Source: Proteiniphilum sp. (GTDB lineage: Bacteria > Bacteroidota > Bacteroidia > Bacteroidales > Dysgonomonadaceae). Taken from it: 8,653 nt of DNA. The notes under the pieces were generated by a model. It saw only the letters and a list, made by a program, of their open reading frames with translations, ran no database searches and was not told the origin of the DNA. A program made the position numbers and the translations under genes. Shown here one piece after another: positions 1 to 7,240 of the stretch. Numbering within the stretch: position 1 is the first letter of the stretch; each line of letters starts with the position of its first letter. The stretch is from positions 1-8,653 of the forward strand of contig JAENWZ010000078.1 of assembly GCA_016649795.1 (NCBI GenBank), read 5' to 3'.

Positions 1-414
1 CCATTTACCAAAGATGGCGGTGCTGTATCCCTGCTTCTTGAGCATCTCGGCCAACGTCTCCTCCTCCTCAGCGATGCCAACCGGTGAATGGGGTCCCAAT
101 GCTCCGGAGAAACCTACCCTGTTGGGATAACAGCCCGTGAGCAGCCCTGCACGCGAAGCGCTGGAGACAGCCTGCGGTGAATAGTAGTGCGTGAAGAGGA
201 GGCCATCCTTTGCCATCCTGTCTATATGAGGTGTCTTGTATCCCGTGGCTCCGGTAAGCGACAGATCACCGTCTCCCATATCATCGAGATAGATAAGGAT
301 CACATTAGGGTACTTATCTTCATTTGGTTTTACCAGCTTCGACGGAGAACAGGAGACAGCAGCTGAAAGAATGGTTCCCCAAAGGCCTATTTTTATTTTC
401 GATCTTTGTTTCAT
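1..414 (-). CDS. Sulfatase (alkaline-phosphatase superfamily), serine-type, lipoprotein; N-terminal part only
   Basis: This is the first 138 codons of a sulfatase; the rest lies beyond the left edge. Sulfatases hydrolyse sulfate esters, here probably on a polysaccharide. A signal peptide ends in AAVSC, with Cys22 as the likely lipidated residue, so the enzyme is probably membrane-anchored in the periplasm or on the surface. The metal-binding motif LDDMGDGDLS covers residues 43-52. The maturation motif SSASR lies at 84-88 and is followed by AGLLTG; Ser84 would be converted to formylglycine, which makes this a serine-type enzyme normally matured by the radical-SAM enzyme anSME. The segment ends in GYSTAIFGKW (129-138), a typical conserved block. 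The start lies only 8 bases after the stop of the FAD gene, so the two are surely cotranscribed. The family is clear; the substrate cannot be told from this fragment. Confidence 0.93.
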   Translation of the reverse strand, partial: MKQRSKIKIGLWGTILSAAVSCSPSKLVKPNEDKYPNVILIYLDDMGDGDLSLTGATGYKTPHIDRMAKDGLLFTHYYSPQAVSSASRAGLLTGCYPNRVGFSGALGPHSPVGIAEEEETLAEMLKKQGYSTAIFGKW

Positions 415-422
415 ATTTGAAG

Positions 423-2066
423 TTACTGGATAGTTAGTACCTGGTTTCTTTCGTTCAGAATAGTTACAAGCTTATCATATGGAACATCCTGTACGTCAAC
501 CTTCAGATCTATTGCAAGTACAGCTGCTGTCGCAGCCGACTGTCCCAGTACCATAAATACAGGCTCCATCCGTATGGATCCGAAAGCAATATGACTGGAG
601 GAAACACAGACCGGTACGATCAGATTTCTGCAATCATCCTCCTTGGGAACGATTGATCTATAGGAAATCTGATACGGTCTCTCCGGATGAACGCCCACAT
701 CTCCTTCATTCTGCACATAACCCTCATCAGTGACATAGCGTTGTATATTATGAGAATCCATCGTGTAAGAACCCATGCCAACAGGGTCGGGCAGGGTTAC
801 TTTCCCCAGTACCTCGTTCTCTGTGGTGACATACATCCCTACCATCCTTCTTGCTTCACGGATATACAACTGGTGTGGCCAGTTCCCGTTGTCGGTGAAC
901 TCGTCCTTCGCCAGTCCCCACTCCTGCATTTTTGTACGTACCTCTTCGGGAACACGTGGATCGTTCGATACAAAATAAAGCAAACCCTTCTGGTAGTTTT
1001 TATGCTCTTTAATGATCTCTTTCCTTCTTTCATGGGATGCTTCCGGATAATCGTAGTTCATCCCGATAAAGTCGCTGCTGAAGGGACCGTGATTGTTGGT
1101 GTCTGTTTTGCGGTTGGGAATCATGTCGAACTTCCGGAACCATTCGTTCCATCCCGATTCAAATACCCTCGCCAGCAACTCATAGTTGGCGGGATCATAT
1201 CCTTGCGGTTTTTCAAACGGAACTCTGTTTTCCGGATGATTGCTCATGCACAGCCTGAAACAATAAGCCTGAATTTTATTGTCACCCGAGCAGTTCGGTC
1301 CAACGGGTTCTGAAGAGATAAAAGGCAGCAGTCCGCTTGAAGAGTCTCCCGCAACGAGATAAGGATCAATGGGGCTCTTGAAGTAGTGTCCGTGATGGAA
1401 GACCCCTGCCTGTACGCCGTTCCATGATTCGTTGTAGAGGGAGCAATCCTCTCTCCCTACCGTGTATTCAACCCCCGCCTCGGCCATCAGATCTCCCTCA
1501 TAAGTTGCGTCGATAAACATTTCTCCACTGAATTTTTTTCCTGAGAGTGTTGTAAAGGAGATGATCCGTTTATCTTTTGTTACTACACCCTCTTCTCTGT
1601 TGAGCCATTCATCGCGGTAAACAGTGATGTTGTTCTCGCGGATGTAATCCTCGAACACTTTTTCCGCCACATCCGGTTCAAAAATCCACATTGTCCTGTT
1701 TTCCCCGTCCATCGCTACTGTCCCCTGTCCCTTGTTTCCATATTCGGACTGTTTCTGCCAGCTCCAGGACGAGGAATCGTTATAATGAAGCCATACGCGA
1801 TGGTAAAAGTCTCTTGACAGGCCGCCGATGGTACTTTTGTTGCCGGTGTCTGTAAACCCCAGCCCTCCTGACGTTAACCCGCCCAGGTGGGTGTCAGGTG
1901 AAACGATGATCACACTTTTCCCGGATTGCGCGATCTCCACCGCCGAGATGACGGCGGCAGATGTGCCTCCGTAAATGATCACATCCGCTTTATACAGGTT
2001 TTTGCTGCAGGAGACAGAGGTGTATATGATCATCAGACATTGCAATATGAATTTTAATTTCATCAT
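423..2066 (-). CDS. FAD-dependent oxidoreductase (FAD_oxidored-type family), predicted lipoprotein
   Basis: A 547-residue flavoprotein-like enzyme. An N-terminal hydrophobic segment ends in TSVSC, giving a lipoprotein cysteine at residue 20. A Rossmann dinucleotide-binding fold follows at about 28-57, with the glycine-rich YGGTSAAVISA turn. Further family blocks are LGGLTSGGLGFTD (61-73), DATYEGDLMAEAG (186-198), REARRMVG (403-410) and a C-terminal FAD-contact region around 481-515 containing SSSHIAFGSIRME. Such proteins are common in Bacteroidota glycan loci and are often labelled 'xanthan lyase' in databases, which the sequence does not support: it is a redox flavoprotein by fold. Its substrate, perhaps a sugar or sugar derivative, is unknown. 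It sits between GH97 (61 bases upstream) and the sulfatase (8 bases downstream). Starts at 2066 and 2063 are both ATG; the first overlaps the stop of an upstream mini-ORF. Confidence 0.9.
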   Translation of the reverse strand: MMKLKFILQCLMIIYTSVSCSKNLYKADVIIYGGTSAAVISAVEIAQSGKSVIIVSPDTHLGGLTSGGLGFTDTGNKSTIGGLSRDFYHRVWLHYNDSSSWSWQKQSEYGNKGQGTVAMDGENRTMWIFEPDVAEKVFEDYIRENNITVYRDEWLNREEGVVTKDKRIISFTTLSGKKFSGEMFIDATYEGDLMAEAGVEYTVGREDCSLYNESWNGVQAGVFHHGHYFKSPIDPYLVAGDSSSGLLPFISSEPVGPNCSGDNKIQAYCFRLCMSNHPENRVPFEKPQGYDPANYELLARVFESGWNEWFRKFDMIPNRKTDTNNHGPFSSDFIGMNYDYPEASHERRKEIIKEHKNYQKGLLYFVSNDPRVPEEVRTKMQEWGLAKDEFTDNGNWPHQLYIREARRMVGMYVTTENEVLGKVTLPDPVGMGSYTMDSHNIQRYVTDEGYVQNEGDVGVHPERPYQISYRSIVPKEDDCRNLIVPVCVSSSHIAFGSIRMEPVFMVLGQSAATAAVLAIDLKVDVQDVPYDKLVTILNERNQVLTIQ

Positions 2067-2098
2067 GATCTTCTATTTAATGTAAATTCAATAATCAT
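2063..2098 (-). CDS. Possible 11-codon leader ORF coupled to the FAD oxidoreductase
   Basis: In the GH97-FAD gap the minus strand has ATG at 2098 opening an 11-codon frame (MIIEFTLNRRS), whose TGA at 2065-2063 overlaps the first ATG of the FAD gene as ATGA. It is preceded at good spacing by a strong Shine-Dalgarno run. The frame differs from the FAD gene, so it is not an N-terminal extension. It could be a translated leader that delivers ribosomes to the FAD start by termination-reinitiation, or a chance ATG beside a purine-rich leader. No peptide family is recognised. Confidence 0.35.
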   Translation of the reverse strand: MIIEFTLNRRS

Positions 2099-2104
2099 TT
2101 GTTA

Positions 2105-2112
2105 CCCCTCCT
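2105..2112 (-). promoter_or_regulatory. Strong Shine-Dalgarno sequence, unusual for this locus
   Basis: The minus strand reads AGGAGGGG here. AGGAGG ends 8 bases before the ATG at 2098, but the run is about 40 bases before the FAD start at 2066, so it fits the mini-ORF and not the FAD gene directly. None of the other gene starts in the window has a comparable site, in line with the weak use of Shine-Dalgarno pairing in Bacteroidota. Confidence 0.5.
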
Positions 2113-2127
2113 ATCAATTTTATTATT

Positions 2128-4080
2128 CTATTGAATCACTGCAACCCATCCTCCGTTTCGGACCATTTTTACCGTGATTTTCTCATCCTTCTTCACTTTC
2201 TTCTCTGATTTACGATAATCCATTGCCTGATGAGCCGCATTCACACCGTCTTCAAAAGCGGTCATCGTCAAATCTACATTTTCCGGCAGGAAGTCAAGGG
2301 ATATCTTGAAATGTCTTTCCCTCTCACTGTTGTTCGTTATCCCGCCAATGAACCATCTGTCATCTTTCCTTTTGGCTACAATGGCATACTCACCCGCTTT
2401 CGCTTCCAGCACGCGTGTCTCATCCCATACCGTAGGTACCTGCGTAATAAACTCTGCACACTCTCTGTTACGGTAATAGAGAGTCGGATTATCGGCCAGC
2501 ATCTGCAAGCCGCTTTCAAAGACAACGAACAGTGCCATCTGATAGGCTCTGGTACCGATGCTGGCAGAGTTGGGCCGTCTCGACATGTAGGACTCCGGCT
2601 GCATGCTCAGCATCGCGCCGGGAGTATAATCCATCGGTCCCACAGCATTACGAATGAAAGGGAAGTAAAGGCTGTTGTTAGGCGTGCATCCTCCCATCTG
2701 CTCCATACCGCGTACCCCTTCATATGACAACACATTGGGGTATGCATACTCCAGTCCGGAAGGCTTGAATGAGCCGTGGAAATCGACAAAGAGGTGATGC
2801 TTTGCAGCCTCTTTTGCCACCCGCTCGTAGAAGTTGACCATCCACTGATCACTCCGGTCCATAAAATCTATTTTCACTCCTTTCACACCCCACTCCTCAA
2901 ACACCCTGAAAAGCTCAAAATTGTTCTCCACGGTCAGCCAGGTCAGCCACAGGACAATACCTACATTCTTCTCTTTCCCGTAGCGGATCAGCTCATGTAC
3001 ATCCACCTTTGGGTTGGGTGTGTAGGGATCGCGAGTGCTTTTCGCCCATCCTTCATCCATGATGATGTAGGGGATGCCGAACCCGGAGGCAAAATCGATA
3101 TAGTATTTATAGGTATCCAGGTTGTACCCCGACACGAAGTTGACATCTTCACCATAGGGAGTGGCACCGTTCCACCACTCCCAGCTCACCTGCCCCGGCT
3201 TGATCCAGGAGATGTCCTCTAACTGGTTCTTTGTTGCCAGCTTATAGGTCATGCTGTTTTCCATCAGCTTTTTATCGTCATCGGTGATCACGAAGTAACG
3301 CCATGGATAACTCCTTTTTCCCTTCGTACGGGCAATATAGGAGGCTTCTTTCACAATCTTCAGGCTACGGTCGCCATCCTCACCAAACTCGAGGGGTACT
3401 TTTGGGAAAACGGCGTTCATGCCGTTCCCGCCTGTACCCTTCAGGAAGATATGGGGGTAGTCTGACAGGTCGGATTCCGATATAAGTATTTTATACCCTT
3501 TTTTCGTGTCTATCAACATGGGTAGCACGGCCATGCGGTCTTCACTCTTCCATATGGCTGTTTCAATATGTGAGTAGGGTTCTTCATAGGCAGTTTTGAA
3601 ACCGCCCGGCTGTTGCATATGTGCAAGATACTCCCCGGGAAAATGAATGGCAAAATCTTCACCCATCACCTCCGAATCTCCCTTTTTATCGGTGATAAAG
3701 CGGTAAGCGACCCCGTCATTGTAGGCCCTGAATTCAACAGCGTAGTTCCCTTTGAAGGTGAGCACAAGTTGATTGTACTGATCCTGAATGGTGGCATTCT
3801 TCAGGGGGATGACAGGACTCAGATTCTCATCTTTCTGCTGACGTCTTTCTCTGATGAGTCGTGGATTTTCACCCGGATGCTCGTTTCCAATCTGCATACC
3901 CAGGTAACACTCCTCCAGTAAGAGTTCTCCACTGTAAGAGACCGAATAGGATATCTTATCTTTTAGTTGTATCGAAACCGTTATATTTTTATCGGGTGAT
4001 GTCAGTTCAATCTCTTTTGCCATCAGATTTCCCGTTGTTAGCAGAGCCGTGATTATAATGAGTGTGATTACGCTTTTCAT
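2128..4080 (-). CDS. GH97 glycoside hydrolase, retaining type (alpha-galactosidase or beta-L-arabinopyranosidase)
   Basis: A 650-residue exported GH97 enzyme with a Sec signal peptide of about 21 residues (cleavage near LMA-KE). The order is the family's: N-terminal beta-sandwich (about 22-275), TIM barrel (about 290-550) and a short C-terminal beta domain. GH97 contains inverting enzymes such as SusB and retaining ones such as the B. thetaiotaomicron alpha-galactosidase. This protein has GVKIDFMDRSDQ at 401-412. Asp405 sits where the retaining members carry their nucleophile, and Glu460 in EGVRGME (454-460) fits the acid/base; the 55-residue spacing equals that of the characterised retaining enzyme (Asp415/Glu470, from memory). 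Glu454 probably binds calcium. Length also fits the retaining branch. Known retaining activities include alpha-galactosidase and beta-L-arabinopyranosidase; the latter would fit the arabinose-directed neighbours. There is no Shine-Dalgarno site; the start is set by the signal peptide. Confidence 0.93.
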   Translation of the reverse strand: MKSVITLIIITALLTTGNLMAKEIELTSPDKNITVSIQLKDKISYSVSYSGELLLEECYLGMQIGNEHPGENPRLIRERRQQKDENLSPVIPLKNATIQDQYNQLVLTFKGNYAVEFRAYNDGVAYRFITDKKGDSEVMGEDFAIHFPGEYLAHMQQPGGFKTAYEEPYSHIETAIWKSEDRMAVLPMLIDTKKGYKILISESDLSDYPHIFLKGTGGNGMNAVFPKVPLEFGEDGDRSLKIVKEASYIARTKGKRSYPWRYFVITDDDKKLMENSMTYKLATKNQLEDISWIKPGQVSWEWWNGATPYGEDVNFVSGYNLDTYKYYIDFASGFGIPYIIMDEGWAKSTRDPYTPNPKVDVHELIRYGKEKNVGIVLWLTWLTVENNFELFRVFEEWGVKGVKIDFMDRSDQWMVNFYERVAKEAAKHHLFVDFHGSFKPSGLEYAYPNVLSYEGVRGMEQMGGCTPNNSLYFPFIRNAVGPMDYTPGAMLSMQPESYMSRRPNSASIGTRAYQMALFVVFESGLQMLADNPTLYYRNRECAEFITQVPTVWDETRVLEAKAGEYAIVAKRKDDRWFIGGITNNSERERHFKISLDFLPENVDLTMTAFEDGVNAAHQAMDYRKSEKKVKKDEKITVKMVRNGGWVAVIQ

Positions 4081-4199
4081 TTTACTTTCAGTTGTTTAAA
4101 TTAATGATTGGTGCGGGATTTTCTTCTTTAACAATGCTTTTTATTTATAGGGTTAACACCAGATATTCTTTTTGATCTCCGTTGTGTGACGTTAGTTAT

Positions 4200-4418
4200 T
4201 CAGAAGAGCTGCAGCACACCATAATAAATGATCTCTGAGGGGGCAGTTCTGCTACCGTCGAAATTGCGAAATGGTTTTGATAAATAATGTTGGACAATTT
4301 TCTGTCCCACCGCCAGGGGGGAAGCCCCGGCAGGGAAGTGTGTCAAATCGTTTTTCTGTGCATGTGTTTGATTGAAAAAACAAATGCAAATAAATATTAC
4401 TCCTATTATTTTTCTCAT
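4200..4418 (-). pseudogene. Truncated N-terminal remnant of a GH105-like unsaturated uronyl hydrolase
   Basis: A 72-codon frame with a good signal peptide (cleavage near THA-QK, residue 20) followed by FPAGASPLAVGQKIVQHYLSKPF and ending in SEIIYYGVLQLF. This resembles the extreme N-terminus of secreted GH105 proteins, where a similar opening leads to a motif like YPEVxxWYGALxFA. Whole enzymes are about 350-400 residues; here the frame stops at TGA right after the WYGALxFA-like segment, and the other two frames also stop within about 20 bases. The 119 bases before GH97 carry no recognisable continuation. GH105 enzymes cleave unsaturated uronic acid from oligosaccharides made by polysaccharide lyases. 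A short independent secreted peptide is the alternative. The GH105 match is from remembered motifs and is moderately sure. Confidence 0.6.
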
Positions 4419-4462
4419 TGTTGGAAGATGAGATTATAAATTAAATCACTTTTACCTGACAT

Positions 4463-4489
4463 TGCGATCCCGTATGGTGCGGGATCGCA
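4463..4489 (-). repeat. Perfect 10-bp inverted repeat (hairpin) downstream of GH43
   Basis: TGCGATCCCG (4463-4472) and CGGGATCGCA (4480-4489) pair perfectly around a 7-base loop, beginning 12 bases after the GH43 stop. There is no T-run on either side, so it is not a standard intrinsic terminator. Within an operon such a stem can protect the 3' end of the upstream message or dampen expression of the downstream genes. Confidence 0.6.
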
Positions 4490-4501
4490 GATCAGCTACG
4501 G

Positions 4502-5500
4502 CTACTTTATCGGATTTTCGCTGACACCCTCAAAAGTGATCTCTACAGGTTTAATAAACCCGTTCTCATCAAATTCCATCTTGTCTATGCAGGTCTCCCG
4601 GTGATTATGATGTGTTTCAGTCAGGGGACGGCGGTGGTACACGACATACCAGTCGTCGCTACCCGGTTTGTGCATCACGGAATGATGTCCTGCACCTGTA
4701 GCTACTTCCGGGTTCTGCTCCAGGATCGTTCCTATACGCTCGAAAGGTCCCAGCGGATTCTCCGCGATGGCATAGGCCACGCGATAGTTCGGGCCTCCCC
4801 AGCCTCCTTCAGACCACATAAAGTAATACTTACCCTCTTTTTTGAACATGAATGGGCCCTCCACATAACCCTCAGGGGTCACCTCCCTGTACATCTCCCC
4901 ATCGGGGAAGGGGCGTATGCCGGTAAAATCGTTCTTCAGCAACACCACGTTGCAATGTCCCCATCCTCCGTAAAACATATAGTAGGTGCTGTCATTCTCC
5001 CTGTAAACAAACTGGTCGATAGGCTGTGCACCGTTGACAATCTCATTGATCATTGGCTTGCCCAGCAGATCCTTGTAGGGTCCTTCCGGTTTATCACTTA
5101 CCGACACGCCTATACCACCCAGCTCACTCTCTTTCTGGATATCGTTGGCAGCGAAGAAAAAATAATACTTGCCCTCTTTCTCAATCACACCTGGTGCCCA
5201 CATCGCCTTGCGGGCCCATATCACTTCAGCTGTATCGATGATCCGCTCATGTTTCGTCCAGTTCACCAGGTCGGGGGAGGAGAAGCTATCGAAAAAGACC
5301 TGTTTCTCGTATACATCGGAGTAGGTGGGGAAGATCCAATACTGATCGTCGTAGATAATTCCTTCGGGATCGGCGTACCAGCCTTCAAAAACCGGATTGG
5401 ATGAAAATTGAACCGTGTCGGAGGGCTGCTCTTTTTTCCCGTTGCCTGTGCATGCAAAAAAAACCATGGTTCCCGTAAGTAATAAAAGTACTTTTTTCAT
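4502..5500 (-). CDS. GH43-family glycosidase, predicted lipoprotein (arabinofuranosidase/xylosidase type)
   Basis: A 332-residue single-domain five-bladed beta-propeller glycosidase. The signal ends in VFFAC, so Cys17 is probably lipidated. The three GH43 carboxylates are recognisable: Asp44 in WYADPEG (base), Asp162 in QPIDQFVY (pKa modulator and orientation) and Glu214 in GYVEGPFMF (acid). Other propeller blocks are MWAPGVIEKEGKYYFFF (100-116) and GAGHHSVMH (269-277), the latter with the histidine that usually lies in the active site. Inverting GH43 enzymes act on alpha-L-arabinofuranosyl, beta-D-xylosyl or galactosyl linkages. Lying 12 bases downstream of the GH51 stop favours an arabinose-containing substrate, but the subfamily cannot be fixed by eye. 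There is no extra carbohydrate-binding domain; the protein ends soon after the propeller. Its message is followed by a strong hairpin. Confidence 0.92.
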   Translation of the reverse strand: MKKVLLLLTGTMVFFACTGNGKKEQPSDTVQFSSNPVFEGWYADPEGIIYDDQYWIFPTYSDVYEKQVFFDSFSSPDLVNWTKHERIIDTAEVIWARKAMWAPGVIEKEGKYYFFFAANDIQKESELGGIGVSVSDKPEGPYKDLLGKPMINEIVNGAQPIDQFVYRENDSTYYMFYGGWGHCNVVLLKNDFTGIRPFPDGEMYREVTPEGYVEGPFMFKKEGKYYFMWSEGGWGGPNYRVAYAIAENPLGPFERIGTILEQNPEVATGAGHHSVMHKPGSDDWYVVYHRRPLTETHHNHRETCIDKMEFDENGFIKPVEITFEGVSENPIK

Positions 5501-5512
5501 TTGATCGTTTAT

Positions 5513-7060
5513 TTATGTTGTTTGATTTACTATTAGTTCTACTGCTGTCACGGATGCCGGTGAGAATAGGATCGGTTTGTTGTTTGTAATATCCAGCACT
5601 CTCTCTCTTGGAATAAAGGCATCATTTTCGGCACTCATAATCTCATGTTCAGGATCTCCTGACAACTCAAATGCTTTGGCCAATTTCACATTCAATGCCG
5701 ATGTATTGATATGCATCCTGACCGGCAGTGATCTTTTTGTGTTCACGACATGCAGGTATATGGTGTCATCTGTCCTGCTGGCTGTGATATCCAATCCATC
5801 AGGAACATTGGAGACCTCAAGATATTGCGTGCCTGTATGATTGCGGTAGAGGCTCATGATTTTTGCCACAGGCATCAAAAACGACCTGCCTTCCGGCACA
5901 GGGATCATGATCGCATTCACTTGCCAGCGTGTTCCACAGAAATCAGCAAGTGTGGCTATCTTGAGCAGATCACCATACCGTTCGTGAAGATTCATTAAGC
6001 GTGCATAGGATACGCCTGCGGCCCATGATGAAAGCACTTCACAGCGATTCCTGCCGGGAAGAGCGTAGTGACATTCGGTCATCGCCAGCGGTTTACCGTA
6101 TGGTTTTACTTCGTCATACACCGACTTAATTTTCCTCTCATGCATCTTATATGCATCCATCAGTATCTCCCAGGTTGCGGTGGGATCTTTTCTGTAGTTA
6201 TTATTTCGTAGCGGGGAATCTTTGATATCTCTTCCCGGGTCAAACATATGATGAAAAGCGATATAATCCATATGATCGCCTGCCCTTTCAAGCATCTTGG
6301 GTGCCCAGCCACTGTCGCCCCAACCGATTGTTTGAATGGATGAATCAACGGCTCTCATCGCTTTAGAGAACGCCTGCGTCTTTTTTGCAGCCGTCTCCAG
6401 GTCAAATCTCTCTCTGGAGTAGGATGTCTCATTCCCGATTTGCCATAATTTGATGGGATGAGGTTCTATATGTCCGTTTAATCTTCGCAGTTTATTGGAT
6501 GGATTGTTACAATAATCAACCCATTCCGCTGCTTCCGCTGCATCACCTTTCCTGTTTTCACCTCTTTTGTTCAGTGCCCAGTCGGCTTGTCCGTCCGACT
6601 CGAAGTTGACGGACATCAAAGGGTCAGCATCCACCTGTTTACAAAAATCAGTAAATTCGGTTGTTCCAATCTGGTTGGACTCCATACCGCCCCACAGGAT
6701 GTTGTACATTGGCTTTCTCAGGTTTCTCGGGCCAACGGCTTCTTTCCATTTATAATAGGAGGAAAAACAACCACCCCAGCGAATCATGCCCGGCGCCAGC
6801 TCCCTCGTCGCCTGAATCACATCATCTCTCCAGCTGTCCGAGCCATGATCCCAGGCTGCTTCAACCGAACTGTCGGTAGCACCCAAAGGTTCCATGAATT
6901 GCATATATAGCCAGGGTGATAACTGAAATTTCGGTGTCGGATTGATTTCAAGTGTTTTGTTCTGGTCGGTAATCTTCACTGAACCTAAGCCGAAAGCAGG
7001 TGCGAGAGCCAGCGACGAGAATCCGGCACCTGATATTTTCATAAAATCTCTTCGTTTCAT
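5513..7060 (-). CDS. GH51-like alpha-L-arabinofuranosidase with twin-arginine signal
   Basis: Predicted to remove terminal alpha-L-arabinofuranosyl residues from arabinan, arabinoxylan or arabinogalactan. Counting from the ATG at 7060 (515 residues), the N-terminus MKRRDFMK followed by a hydrophobic stretch is a twin-arginine (Tat) signal, unlike the Sec or lipoprotein signals of its neighbours. The TIM barrel shows IRWGGCFSSYYKWKEAVGP (about 93-111), matching the RxPGG...YxWxxxxGP block of GH51. LWQIGNET has the acid/base Glu at 211, and LAMTECHYAL has the nucleophile Glu at 329. The last 110 or so residues form the usual beta-sandwich. An in-frame ATG at 7084 would add eight residues (MKRIKYYR); I prefer 7060 because MKRRDF is the usual Tat opening and the bases before it are A-rich. 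It is the first gene after the candidate promoter and probably heads the operon. Confidence 0.9.
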   Translation of the reverse strand: MKRRDFMKISGAGFSSLALAPAFGLGSVKITDQNKTLEINPTPKFQLSPWLYMQFMEPLGATDSSVEAAWDHGSDSWRDDVIQATRELAPGMIRWGGCFSSYYKWKEAVGPRNLRKPMYNILWGGMESNQIGTTEFTDFCKQVDADPLMSVNFESDGQADWALNKRGENRKGDAAEAAEWVDYCNNPSNKLRRLNGHIEPHPIKLWQIGNETSYSRERFDLETAAKKTQAFSKAMRAVDSSIQTIGWGDSGWAPKMLERAGDHMDYIAFHHMFDPGRDIKDSPLRNNNYRKDPTATWEILMDAYKMHERKIKSVYDEVKPYGKPLAMTECHYALPGRNRCEVLSSWAAGVSYARLMNLHERYGDLLKIATLADFCGTRWQVNAIMIPVPEGRSFLMPVAKIMSLYRNHTGTQYLEVSNVPDGLDITASRTDDTIYLHVVNTKRSLPVRMHINTSALNVKLAKAFELSGDPEHEIMSAENDAFIPRERVLDITNNKPILFSPASVTAVELIVNQTT

Positions 7061-7240
7061 ACGATAATATTTTATTCTTTTCATTAAAGTCGTATAGAAC
7101 TTGCGATTATCATTTGCTTGAGAGTAATGATTTTCATGCTCGTTTCATATGATTATTTCTTTAAGATTCTCTCATACTTATCTTTCCGTTTTCTTAGCGT
7201 GGCTGCTTCAGAAAGAGGCTCCCATTTTGTATTGATAACC

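Noticed and set aside
687..1313. Plus-strand frame of 208 codons
   Set aside because: Antisense to the FAD oxidoreductase; no family features.
423..2066. 'Xanthan lyase' as the name for this gene
   Set aside because: This label is frequent for the family, but the Rossmann fold and FAD motifs show a flavoprotein; nothing resembles a polysaccharide lyase.
2230..2727. Plus-strand frame of 165 codons
   Set aside because: Antisense to the GH97 catalytic region; composition is that of a shadow frame.
4601..5404. Long plus-strand frame of 267 codons
   Set aside because: It lies entirely antisense to the GH43 gene, whose motifs are clear, and its translation has no recognisable domain.
7061..7084. 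Upstream ATG of the GH51 gene at 7084
   Set aside because: It would add eight residues before a standard MKRRDF Tat start; possible, but less likely than 7060.
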